Assembly (NCBI GenBank): GCA_016648135.1
Contig: JADDOH010002031.1
Location: 1 to 64,000, forward strand
Source of the DNA: Agrypnia vestita
Lineage: Eukaryota; Arthropoda; Insecta; Trichoptera; Phryganeidae
Length of the DNA stretch: 64,000 nt
Reading direction: 5' to 3'
Made by a program: the position numbers and the translations under genes. Below, piece by piece: positions 45,105-55,285 of the stretch. Every line of letters begins with the position of its first letter. The stretch's first letter is position 1. The notes under the pieces were generated by a model. That model was not told the origin of the DNA. It did no database searches and worked only from the letters and a program-made list of their open reading frames with translations.

Positions 45105-45245
45105 AATACTAGCAGTAAGCCTGTGAAAAATCACGGGAATAATTGCATAGCCTGAGCTGCGCGCTGATTGAGATGCCACACTCGGCTGCCCGCGCCTCAT
45201 TAGCGGCCAGTCAGTGTTGTTGTTATAATTCCAGCAGTAACGGAC
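45105..45245. repeat. Family H element, single arm with hairpin end
   Basis: CTAGCAGTAAGCCTGTGAAA AATCACGGGAA (hairpin CCTGTGAAAAATCACGG) followed by GCGCGCTGATTGAGATGCCA and CAGTCAGTGTTGTTGTTATA, matching parts of 31128-31440. On the minus strand the end reads hairpin-ACTG-CTAG|T, Helitron-like. Confidence 0.55.
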
Positions 45246-47792
45246 GGGCTTTCGAAATTAAAATAGTTGTTGTTTTATTTTACCCCTCCAATATCTCAAC
45301 AACATGGTCAAAATAAGCGGAAAAATTCTTCAATGAGGTCTAGACCTACCGAGGTTTGTAGAGCATACATATTTTGTTTTTATAATTTGAAAGGACCTTT
45401 GATTTTATTAAAAACCGACTATAAAGTTTTAGTATTTTAGATTAAAATTACTGTAAACTTTGAAGATAAATTCCTTGAATTTTACTCCAACTCAAAATTC
45501 AAAAAAGTAAGTGTATGTTTTAATTTATTTTGTAAAAAAAATAACATCGCGGATATTTTTGTACTTCAGAGGCTATTTTTCTGCCTTTAGAGGAAATATC
45601 TAATATTTTATGAAGTACGTTTTAATAAAATTACAAGCGCAGGAATTCTCTCAATTTGGTACTATTTAACATTTCGGTTACCTCAAAGACTTTCGGTTCT
45701 AAGCGTGGCTAGCGCCGATAATTAAAATTATGCTCACCCTGTAGAAGTTTGGCAGTTTACAGAAGTTTCTGCCCATAATCGTGGAATCGCTAAGAGAAAT
45801 GCCTATAGGACCAAGATGGACATCAAAAATTTCACTCCGATAAATTTTGAACACTTTGTAAAAATTAAAAAAAAAAACTCATCCTAAAATTCACGCGTTG
45901 AAAATACATTTTGATGAAAATCTCAATACTTCATTTCTGTGTAGAACAACCGGTATAATTCTTGGTAGTATTTTTTTTAAGGATTCGTGTAAATTTTGAC
46001 GACTTCATCAGAAAGTATTATGGGTTAACAAGATTTTAGTATTTTAATTCGATTCTAACTGGCACATTTTTGTGAAATGGCTAAGTATTTCGGATAATGT
46101 TCAGGACGTAAGGGTGCGGCTTAACCGTATTGTGTCTTAAGAAAAAGGGAATGGGATTTGTTTTGTTTTAATAATTCCTTTGCATAACGGCCACGGGGCC
46201 TTAATCAGGTTTAATTAAATCAGCCTGTATATAGACACAGTAACACGATTATATATTTATTAATTCTCCTCGTCATTATAATTTTTAGAAGCTGCGGGAG
46301 AGATTCTAATTAATTCATGGCTGTAGTAGTAACAGTCGAAAATAATTATTAAGGATGTGAATAAATTCAGAGTGTTCGCTTAAGACGTTATTTCCGTAAC
46401 TAAAATAATAAATTTCGGTCGTCAGTTAAGGCTGTGGGAACAGCGCTATCTAGAGTAGCAGTTACTTAGTGATGGATATTAATAATTAGAGAATTATGCT
46501 TCTTTGTTTCTTATACCTTATTGTTACTTGAGCCATCTGGTAGCGTTCGTGATGGACATTGTAACATAGAGAATTATATATTTTGATTTATGATTAATAA
46601 GTACCAACCAATTGGATGCACTTAAAAGCTGAAATATTTAAAAAAATGTATATTTATTCCGAGTTATTTAATATTTTAAATTTATTTTATAACAATTTCG
46701 AAACCATACTTACTTATTTTGAAAATGGAATGTGTTATATGACGGACATTCGAAATTATTATTATGGGGGATAAGTTTTATATTTTTTAAACTCTACTTC
46801 CTTAGGCGTGCTAGCGATAAAATTTTAGTATGCAACGAAATACGAGCGCATTAAGTTATTATGCAAATCTGTTTTTAACTTTATTATCGCCATCAGCTCC
46901 CTCCTTCTTCGAAGGTTTTTAATCTCGGTATCTACGAAACTTAATAGTTGTCCGAATAGGAATTCGTAATCTCCGGATATCGCTTTGGTTCTCAGTTCTT
47001 GCGGCTGGTTAGTTTCACGCTTCCTCACGTTCTCAATTCTGCATTTTGTCACGTGTCATCCTTGGGTATATGGGTATAGGTCGGTTAAAGTGGAAATCAC
47101 TACCTTTGCTTTTAGTGATGATTTGGAAATAAATTTTGGAAAATATAGATTTATATCTCGAAGTCAGCACATCTTGAATTAGTAATCCTTGCTGACATGA
47201 AATTGTCCTGAATGATTGAATTCAAAATATGTTTTAAATTTTTTTTTAATATCGCTGCCCTTGCTCCTACATCACTCAATTAACGTATTTAAATACTGGA
47301 ATTATATTCGAATGCACGTAATGTTGAAGCTCTGAAAATTTTCAATAAGGACCCGAACGCAGGTCAGGTTTATTCTCCAGTCAACCCCCCAAGATAAACA
47401 GCGCGGGCTGCCAGCGGAAGGCTGCTGCTGAGGATCAGTTTGTCTTTGGAAACTTCGACAGTAAAGTTTTTCAGCGCCAAATTAACTCTGCAGCCGTCGG
47501 GTGGGAATCTTCGGGGTATTATATTGAAGTTTGACTTCGACTCAATTAGATTATTTAAATATAAATTATTCATGAAGTAGCGTTGTGTAGGCGCTACTCG
47601 ACTTGCAGAAAGGTGGGCGTAATTTTAACCATTATTTCGTTGTTTCGTTCGTAAGAACATTGTTTACACATTAATAAGTTATTATGACTGCTCGCAAAAG
47701 TTTCCGCTAGATGCCGCCAGCTTACCTGCCGACATAAATCTGTTTATCTCATAAAAAATAAATAGAAATTTACCATTCCTTTCAAAAAACTC
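45246..47792. other. Long stretch without supported genes
   Basis: No repeat arrays or coding motifs recognised over 2.5 kb. Short frames at 46825-47052 (minus), 46985-47182 (plus) and 47370-47573 (minus) lack domains. GCTCACCCTGTAGAAGTTTG near 45732 resembles an arthropod MITE end. Could hide a diverged intron or conserved noncoding elements. Confidence 0.3.
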
Positions 47793-47890
47793 ACGGCCCT
47801 CGTAGCGCAGTGGATATGACACTGGCTTTTCACACCGAGGGTTTCGGGCTCGATTCCCGGTGAGGTCGCAATTTAATCTGAATTTCATTA
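47793..47890 (+). repeat. SINE family B, head
   Basis: ACGGCCCTCGTAGCGCAGTG (A box), CACACCGAGGGTTTCGGGCT, CGATTCCCGGTGAGGTCGCA (B box). The best-preserved tRNA-like head of the family. The body is short and runs into SINE C at about 47925. Confidence 0.8.
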
Positions 47891-47924
47891 ATATGAATTT
47901 TCACAAACTTTCACAACGCTCCCG

Positions 47925-48025
47925 GATATTGTGGGGTCAGTGGTTTGAATCCTGGTAGCAGATAAAATATTTTTTCGGTGATTTGATTTTTTGTATGTCT
48001 TTTTCTAATTGATTCATAAATTTTG
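47925..48025 (+). repeat. SINE family C, 3' two thirds
   Basis: GTGGTTTGAATCCTGGTAGC (B box), AGATAAAATATTTTTTCGGT, GATTTGATTTTTTGTATGTC, TAATTGATTCATAAATTT. Matches 42193-42333 in the opposite orientation. Its head is lost at the junction with SINE B. Confidence 0.7.
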
Positions 48026-48113
48026 AGTACAAAAATTGTTTTGAAGTACTAAATTACAGAGATATGAAAAAATTACATTTGTATCTGAAATTCTTTTTCA
48101 TTTTCTTTAAAAG

Positions 48114-48272
48114 AATAGAAATGTTAAAATGAAATACGTGTTATCTTTCTATATTATATCTATTTTCAAATTAAGAAAATCATTGCTGGTTTCCTGAATG
48201 GTGCATTAACCAACAACCACTGGATCACTAGGCGAGAGCCATAATCCAAACTAGACCATCAAGTCTTTCTAC
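48114..48272 (-). repeat. SINE family A, degenerate
   Basis: TTCAAATTAAGAAAATCATT, CACTGGATCACTAGGCGAGA, GCCATAATCCAAACTAGACC and ATCAAGTC keep the family A order with many changes. Confidence 0.55.
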
Positions 48273-49289
48273 ATAATCAAGACCAATAAATGATCATTGA
48301 AGCACGACATAATATTTTGAAAAATAAATCGAAATCAAATGTTTTTTATGAGAATATTATAATATTTATGAATAATGTGGAATATGTGACATATTACAAG
48401 ATATATATTTTATTTCTATTTAATTCGTAGATATTCCAGCTAAGTACAGTTAATCCCATAGGTGGGTCACCGTTGTATGATTTTTTCTGATTTCTATCTA
48501 TCACAAAAAAAAGTGCGCCAATTAATGCTTTTAGCCTGCGTAAAGAATTCGATTAGAAAACAATGTCATCTTCTGCCTCCGAATTAACTATAAAGAATAC
48601 ATATTTTGTAAAGAAAAAAATTGAACAGGAAAGTTAAAAATGTGTTTTAATAAAGAAAATGAAAATTAAATTATAAAAAATTGTCTATTACAGGAAAATT
48701 TTCACAAAAAATACATTTCTATTATGATATTAATATTTCAAATAGAAAATCCAAAAAAACGCAAAAATCCAATAGAAATATATGTGTGATAGTTGGAATG
48801 GAAGCTCTTGACCATGTTTCTTCAATTTTTTCACGACAATTTTATAAAAATATCACCTATAATCAAGAAGAATTATCCATGTATGAAGAACATAAGGATT
48901 ACAAGCTGAAACCAAAATGTGTTTTTTTTTTACATTTATATATACCTGAATATACGCATTAATCAATAAGTCATTCTTAATATTGAATGTATTACAACAT
49001 TTTTCAAAGCATTGTTGTAAAACATACTTTTTTGCGGTTTCTTATTTTAGTGGCAATGTAAGTTTTTAGGCTTTTAGGAAAGTTTATTTTAGCATCCTTC
49101 CACTGCAGTAGTCTTTCCATAGGGTAATCGTAAAATCAGCTTTAACCATTTTCTGAAAATCGAAGGTATTTTGTACATGTTCACATAGTCATAATTTAAT
49201 TAATAAAGTTCAAGACAAAGATGGAGACGACAAGAAACATCAAACAACGATTTTCAAATTATTTAGAAAAACGTAGTAATGGCACGTAA
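48273..49289. other. Unassigned, one open frame
   Basis: 48681-48962 (+) is open for 93 codons (includes NRNICVIVGMEALDHVSSIF and SMYEEHKDYKLKPKCVFF) and follows TCTATTACAG, which could act as a splice acceptor. No known family was recognised and the upstream pyrimidine tract is poor. A host exon is possible but not supported. Confidence 0.25.
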
Positions 49290-49500
49290 TACTTCCGCGC
49301 TAGAAGCGGGGTACGCATGTGCGGGCAGGCGGCGTAGCTATTAATATCACGCTACTGGACAGTGACACAATATTCGAAGCGGCGAAGTTAGCAGTGTGCG
49401 AGCGAAGCGACATAGTCATGAAGCGATATTTGAACGCGATAATTTTCAAGTGCGATCTACACAGTTCTGAAATTCTTATTGTGTGAAATAGTTCTAAATA
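49290..49500. other. G+C-richer island, possible first exon or promoter
   Basis: Several CpGs and words such as CGAAGCGGCGAAGTTAGCAG and GTGCGAGCGAAGCGACATAG stand out against the A+T-rich flanks. No coding frame is convincing. No shared copy in the window. Confidence 0.25.
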
Positions 49501-49994
49501 AGGGTGATTATTGGTCGAAGTGTTTTGAAGCCCCAAATGTCAATAATAATATATGTTTACTTTTCTTTTTGTGCAAACAAATTAATGCCATTAATAATTT
49601 CTGCATTCTGTACCTTTTCCAATAACTGTAATTGTATTGTATTTTTTTCACTACTTAATAATTTTAAATTTTGTGTACTAGACAATTAATAACTTTAATG
49701 TTTGTGTACTAGACAATTGTAAATTGAACTAGTAATTTGTAAACTATGCCTGTCTCAACACAGATTCTTCTAGTGTCACAGGCAAAGCATTTATTATTAT
49801 TTATAATTATATTAAATTTTTACAAATCTCATAACATTTTTGTTTATAAATTGAAAATAATTTTTTAAATTTAACTGTGCTTATATTTTTGAAAATATAC
49901 ATCATATTAAGAGCGTTTACACACAGTGTGACAAGCATACACTATGAATTGAGCTAAAATAACTTAAATAATCATGATAAAATAACAATATTTG
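49501..49994. other. Unassigned
   Basis: ATTTTGTGTACTAGACAATT-type words near 49670 and 49697 are a 24-26 bp local direct repeat. Nothing else recognised. Confidence 0.35.
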
Positions 49995-50050
49995 GGCCCC
50001 CGACCTTAATAAGACAAAGGGGATGAAGATGATGATGATGATGATGATTA
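49995..50050 (+). mobile_element. LINE 3' tail scrap with (GAT)n
   Basis: GGGCCCCCGACCTTAATAAG then ACAAAGGGGATGAAGATGAT, ending (GAT)6. It matches the extreme 3' end of 32165-32700 and 60300-60812, so it is a copy truncated to about 55 bp. Confidence 0.6.
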
Positions 50051-50879
50051 AATAACTTTGTATTACGTTGCGTTCGTATTTCGTTGAATCTTTACTCATT
50101 TTATTATAAAAGTATGAATTTTCCCCGCCTTCCGATGAAATGAGTTCTGGAATGTTCGAATTACTGAATATTTAAGTTGAAATTTTTGTGCAAGAGTTTG
50201 AATTTGAGCAAAATTGTTGAGTAATTTCATTTTAAACGGTCGTAAACATGGAGTTATGTCGTAAATTACAGTATTCTCATTTGTTACGGGAAATGAAAAT
50301 TGAAATCGAAAATATTGTGAAAAATATTGCAATAATCTTGTTCATCCGATATCAGAACAGATTTTAAAATTAAACACGATGAATTTTTCTTCATTTGTCT
50401 CCTGTATAACTCTAAAAACATATAACTCACTGGTGACAAGCTTACTTGTATACAACTCAGTTAAATGGTCTCCCTGTTAAAATATTTATGCATATACTAT
50501 GGAGAATTTAGCATAAATTCTAAAAATATGTCCATTTTGTATGTCTACAGTATGTCAGATAGACGCAAATTAATAGATTTGATAATTATGTACAAAATTA
50601 CAATGATTCTAAGAAGTCTTAGTGTACCATTGTCAACGCGGTCAAATGATATATTCTATTACGATAATATGCGAACAAACTACCTCATATACTTATCACT
50701 GCTCAGACGAGGCACGAGTTGGACTCGGAAATGAGTACAGTGAGTTCGTAAATCTATTCCACGATAGCTTTATTACTTTAAAAAATAAATATTTCTGAGT
50801 CAGTGGTAGTTTTTATTTTAAAATCTGCCAATTTTTTACTGTTTACCTCATACGTTTGTTAACTTTTTGAAATAGGAAT
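50051..50879. other. Unassigned
   Basis: The frame at 50465-50734 (+) has no recognisable domain. Confidence 0.3.
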
Positions 50880-51090
50880 AGAACAGATGCAATTTCCGAG
50901 AAAACGAGAAAGAGAAAAGAAAATTAGGAAAACAGAATCGGAAACAGAACCCCACTACTCACTGGTAGCATGTGCACAACTTGTGGAAGAGTATGAGGTT
51001 TCAGAATAGGGCTCCTCAGCCACGCTCGGACGCATAATTAAAACATGGCAGACGTTATCGCATTGAGAGGCCACCGAAGAAAAAAAAGAA
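50880..51090 (+). mobile_element. LINE ORF2 C-terminus with zinc-finger-like end
   Basis: CTTCGRV, a stop, then GFRIGLLSHARTHN and a stop (50971-51032), then ATGGCAGACGTTATCGCATT and a poly-A-like stretch. C..CGR..G.RIGLLSHAR.H matches the 42595-42870 copy. The upstream part is purine-rich and corrupted. It ends about 45 bases before the (CCTAA)n block. Confidence 0.6.
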
Positions 51091-51133
51091 ATTAAATCTT
51101 TCATTTTTACAACATAATATAGTATTTTATTCC

Positions 51134-51223
51134 AACCTAACCTAAGCTAACCTAACCTTACCTAACCTAACCTAACCTAACCTAACCTAACCTAACCTTA
51201 CCTTACCTAACCTTACCCAACCT
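51134..51223. repeat. Interstitial telomere-type repeat (CCTAA)n
   Basis: About 18 pentamers of CCTAA with a few variants (CCTTA, AGCTAA, CCCAA), that is (TTAGG)n on the minus strand. TTAGG is the canonical insect telomere repeat. Being inside A+T-rich repeat DNA with sequence on both sides, it is an internal block and not a chromosome end. Confidence 0.9.
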
Positions 51224-52283
51224 AGGATGAATATAATATAAACTTAGTGTGGTTGGTAGTAGCTGAGAGGCGTTTTATACACTGTATTATGCTCGTGATT
51301 ATTTATGAATGTGTATATAAAGCAAGTAATAGTCTCGTGTCCAATAAACGCTCTTATATTATCGGCAATGAAATTTAAAAAAAGATATAAAAGAAGAATT
51401 GTTTTAAAAGGAGTTTCTAAAATTTTTTTTTGATACCTGTTTAAACTGTAACGATGTCTCTTTGTTTTTTACTATTTTTTAAATGGCACTATGATGCATT
51501 ATGATGCACACACAAGTAAAAGATTTTATTTTGATGTGTTTGTACATAAAGAGTACAGAAGCGTTTATGGTGTTATGAAATTACGTTTCCATCTTATGAA
51601 ACACCCTTAAGTTTTCACCATGTGATGAGCGGTGCACCCGCTAGCGCCTCCAAGCGAGAACGGCAGCACGCAACACCCAGCATTTTTTTAGCTGCAGTCC
51701 TAAAAGAGTTACGACTAAAAAGAAGAGTTTTTTTTAATATCCACAGTAGAGATGATCGCATTAAACGCGCATATCAATAAAATAAGCAATATAAGCAAGT
51801 AAAATAAAATATTATAATAAAATCATCACACTTATAACTTAGCGTTTTAAAAACAATCTTATTTTTCTTATAGGTATTATTTTTTCTTCGCGTTAACATG
51901 AAAAAACCACCCTAGCGTGAAATTACTAGAGAATGTTTTATACCTCATATATAGAAGTAATCATACTTTCAGATAGATTAACACATAATTAATGCAATTT
52001 TATACATGACAAACAATAATTGAGATAAATTATAGCACGAAGCTTTATGGTAAACGTATCTGGAGTTGCTGATGGCTTATAATTTATACTGTCTACACTA
52101 TTTCTGTATGAGCTGGCGAAAAAAAGATTATTTTACACGGAAGATGAAACGATTATATAATATTTTGACCACACTGGTGAAGGATTAAAATAATTAAAAA
52201 AAAAACAGGTTAACTGTTAATTTTACTAAAAAAAGTGACCGCAATATTTTTGAATAAATATCAAAACTATTTATTCAAAATAT
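51224..52283. other. Unassigned
   Basis: Nothing recognised. 51600-51700 is locally G+C-richer. Confidence 0.3.
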
Positions 52284-52436
52284 ACGGCCCCCGTAGTCCA
52301 GTGAGCTTGACTGACCTCTCATACCATGGATTTTGTGTTCGAATCCCGGTGAGATCACAATAAATGTGATTCACCAAAATCTGCAGTGTTTTTGTGAAGA
52401 GTTTTGCTGCAGTAATTAGGCACCATGGCCTGTTGT
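52284..52436 (+). repeat. SINE family B, full length
   Basis: ACGGCCCCCGTAGTCCAGTG head, GTGTTCGAATCCCGGTGAGA (B box), body ATAAATGTGATTCACCAAAA, TGTTTTTGTGAAGAGTTTTG, CTGCAGTAATTAGGCACCAT, GGCCTGTTG end. The end is the reverse complement of the CAACAGGCCA... tail in minus-strand copies. Confidence 0.8.
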
Positions 52437-52910
52437 AACTTACACTATGTAAAAAAAATGGTCACACTACCGAGATATCAAGAATATTTAAAATTTAAAC
52501 TATAGTCGTGTAACTATAATCTAACTGGACTCTTGTTAGTCGGTTGTGAGAAAATGTATAATATAATATATAATACCAAGTATTTAAAAAAAAAATAACC
52601 TGATATGTTATATGTTAGAACTGTATTTGTACCATAAATTAAATAAATAAATAAATAAAAAAATCTTCAAAATCCCGACCATCAAGTGTGAACTGTGCTC
52701 ATTGATTTCGGAATTACCAAAAATCAGTGAAGTTTTATAATCTTCCTATACATATTAAATACTTTCACTGACACCTTGTATTTAAACAATTTTTAAGATG
52801 GTAGGTACTTATAACCCCTGGCAACCCAGTTGTTGATAACCACAGGTTATAAATACTTCCATTAAAATCTATTTAGTATCTTTTTTAAATTATTTTTGTA
52901 TTATTTTTTA
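52437..52910. other. Unassigned, LINE-like 3' end
   Basis: 52590-52660 ends GTACCATAAATTAAATAAAT plus further AAAT units, like a LINE 3' end on the plus strand. Confidence 0.35.
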
Positions 52911-53024
52911 CGCTTCAACAGGCCAGGAGGTCCAATTACAGAAGCGAAATAGATCACAAAATACCCAGGCTTGAATAAATCACATCGATTAAAATTGTGA
53001 CCTCACCGGGAAGCGAATCCGGAC
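52911..53024 (-). repeat. SINE family B, body and B box
   Basis: GCTTCAACAGGCCAGGAGGT, CCAATTACAGAAGCGAAATA, CCAGGCTTGAATAAATCACA and TGTGACCTCACCGGGAAGCG. The 5' head beyond the B box is truncated. Confidence 0.75.
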
Positions 53025-53815
53025 GAACTCTTACGAATATTTTTTACTCTACGATATTTTTACACTTAAGTCAACGAGTATATTTTCTCGGTCAAATTAT
53101 ATTAGAAAATATAATTTTGCAACATTAATCAAATGAAAGGCAGTTATTTGTGTATTGATAGTAAGATAAATTTGCAATAAAAGGTTCCTAATATTTCAAT
53201 TGAAAATCTTGTTTATCTTTGTAAAAACCTTGATAATATTTATTCAAGGATTGTGTAAAATTATTAAAAATAAAATTTGCGTCCGGCAAAATTTTGTTGC
53301 CCTACGGCAAATATTTTTAGAAGCTTGAAAGCGTGGATTTTCAAATTATTAATTCCTGAGCCTTTACAAACAATTATTGACATTGCGTTGTATTAAGTCA
53401 TGCATTTCCAAAAGGGTTTGTAGCGTTGGAGGTTTTAGGTCAATCTCAAGCAAATATCAACATTTGTACAATATGCGCCGGTAATCCCTAAAAATTTATG
53501 GACCTTTTTCAATATAATACGCGGTTGAGCGGGTGTAAAAGCCGTCTACGATAAAAGGCAATTTAAAAATTTATTTTACCCTTAAACGTATATGGCGATC
53601 GGAAATAGTAAAACAAACAAAAATAATATACAAATGGTTGTTTATTGAAGAGTATAGAGATTTTAAAAAGAAAAGGGGTGGGAAATATATTCCCATTATT
53701 CATTAGTACATTCACTATGTGAGAAATAATTAACCACCCTCCTCATAGCGTTTAACAAATTTATTTATTTATAAGTTCAATGATTGATATCAAAAAATAT
53801 AGTAGTATTTACATC
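53025..53815. other. Unassigned
   Basis: Nothing recognised. Very A+T-rich. Confidence 0.3.
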
Positions 53816-53949
53816 AACAAAATATAGTAATATGGCAATATATTATACAGTAACAAAATATAGCAATACGGTAATATACAATAACAAAATATAGTAATAT
53901 GGCAATATATTATACAATAACGAAATATAGCAATATGGCAATGTAGAAT
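53816..53949. repeat. Higher-order minisatellite, 36 + 31 bp units twice
   Basis: Unit A (AACAAAATATAGTAATATGG ..., 36 bp) at 53816-53851 and 53883-53918; unit B (AACAAAATATAGCAATACGG ..., 31 bp) at 53852-53882 and 53919-53949. A and B are related to each other, and the A+B pair of 67 bp is duplicated. B differs from A by a 5 bp shortening in the TATATTATACA part. Confidence 0.9.
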
Positions 53950-54584
53950 AACAAAAAAATAATCGAGTAAAAAAGACGGAAACGAGAAAGTAAAACAAAA
54001 AATTGATTCTTATTCCACTTCAGATGACGTGTTTAATACCTTGAAGCATTTTACGTCTAACGAAACTTCACAATATTAGCACTGGTTTCAATATTTCTCT
54101 AATTTTTTATAGCTAATATTATATGAAAAATAATTATAAATATGTTACAGCAAAAAATAACACTTACGAGAATTTTTCTAAATGATTTGTGAAAATATAT
54201 GCAGTGACCTATTAATAATTGCAAGATAGAGCAAAAAATGACCGATTAAAAATATTAAGGGAAATTTTGACATAGAATAAAAAGTTGCATTAGAGCAATA
54301 TTACCTATTATAGAAGTTTTGTTGGTATGATACACGTAAACGAACTTTAATTATGAAATAAAGCATATACCATAGCACTGGGAAGAGATAAAGATAAATT
54401 AATTATATTGGTTTTAGTCAGGTTTTATTAGGCTTAATAATCCATTATATTTTATGAATGGCGCGTTACTTGATATATTCCCCATTTCAGTGTATACTTT
54501 TCAACTATCCTCACCATCACTTTAGCCATGCCCCCGTTTAAAAATTGATTTATTTCCTAAAATAAGTAATGGATAGTATGCGTA
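53950..54584. other. Unassigned
   Basis: Nothing recognised. Confidence 0.3.
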
Positions 54585-54628
54585 TGTCCTGACACAGGTA
54601 CAGTGGTATCGAAACCGGTAGATGCAAA
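54585..54628 (+). ncRNA. Degenerate hammerhead-like motif
   Basis: GTC-CTGACAC (54588-54596) ... ATCGAAAC-CG-GT-A|GATGC (54610-54624). Stem III (AC/GT), the A before cleavage and a four-pair stem I fit, but the GA of CTGANGA is changed to AC. Probably inactive. Confidence 0.3.
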
Positions 54629-55050
54629 GTTACTTAAAGCGGTGAATACAAAGTTAACGCTATAAAACATCATAAGTATTCAACTTCCTTTGGACCTATG
54701 TACTCCAAGTTTTCCATCGCTAACTTTTTAGAAGTATTAGTTTAGAACTAATTCATGATTGATGAAGAACATCGGTTGATCCAACTATTCCACTGCAATT
54801 TTGCATACATAGTTAGAGCTATGTTGGCATTAAAAATACATTTACGAGGCATACCAGGATGACTGTAAAAAGTCACATTATTTATAATAATTATTGTATT
54901 TATGCGTAAGATTGTGCCCACACTGTGTAATGTACACCAAGTTTACAACCTGCGCTAGAATTCCCCTATTATTAATCATTCCCTTTTTGGCCGATGCCTA
55001 CTACACCTAATGCTTTTGTATGGTAACTTTTCGCGTCCGCAAATTCAAAC
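54629..55050. other. Unassigned
   Basis: Nothing recognised. Confidence 0.3.
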
Positions 55051-55190
55051 GTAATAATTTCGTTGTTTGTCTATCCGTCCGTAACTTCGTGTAACGTCCG
55101 TAATTTCGTTCGAATTCACGGCTAAAAAAACTTATTAAACGGCCGGAGATGAGGCTGGAACCCCGGGCTAGCAAAAAGCCGTTGGGCCGT
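55051..55190 (-). repeat. SINE family D (tRNA-like), truncated
   Basis: AATTTCGTTGTTTGTCTATC, GTAACGTCCGTAATTTCGTT, CGAATTCACGGCTAAAAAAA, GGCCGGAGATGAGGCTGGAA match 8190-8310. The tRNA-like head beyond the B box is mostly deleted. Confidence 0.65.
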
Positions 55191-55220
55191 CAAAATAAAT
55201 ATAAATAAACATTTATAAAA

Positions 55221-55262
55221 CATCCTGATGATGAAAAGGTTTTTCCGAAACATGTAGGTGTA
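55221..55262 (+). ncRNA. Hammerhead-ribozyme-like motif, most complete copy
   Basis: CATC-CTGATGA-(T)-GAAAA-GG(T)-TTTTC-(C)-GAAAC-AT-GT-A|GGTG. All invariant core bases are present (CUGAUGA 55225-55231, GAAA 55247-55250, U 55255). Stem I CATC/GGTG pairs at four positions (one wobble), stem II GAAAA/TTTTC is five A+T-rich pairs, stem III is two pairs with an AT loop, and cleavage would follow GUA at 55256. The tiny stem III is like that of retroelement hammerheads. The host repeat (55191-55285) continues from SINE D and ends CAGCTAGTTAAAAT. Fold and cleavage untested. Confidence 0.55.
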
Positions 55263-55285
55263 ATTAGCAAAGTCACAGCTAGTTA

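Noticed and set aside
51134..51223. True chromosome end
   Set aside because: The block has degenerate units and non-telomeric repeat DNA on both sides.
53816..53949. CRISPR-like array
   Set aside because: Units are directly adjacent with no unique spacers, in a eukaryotic sequence. It is a minisatellite.
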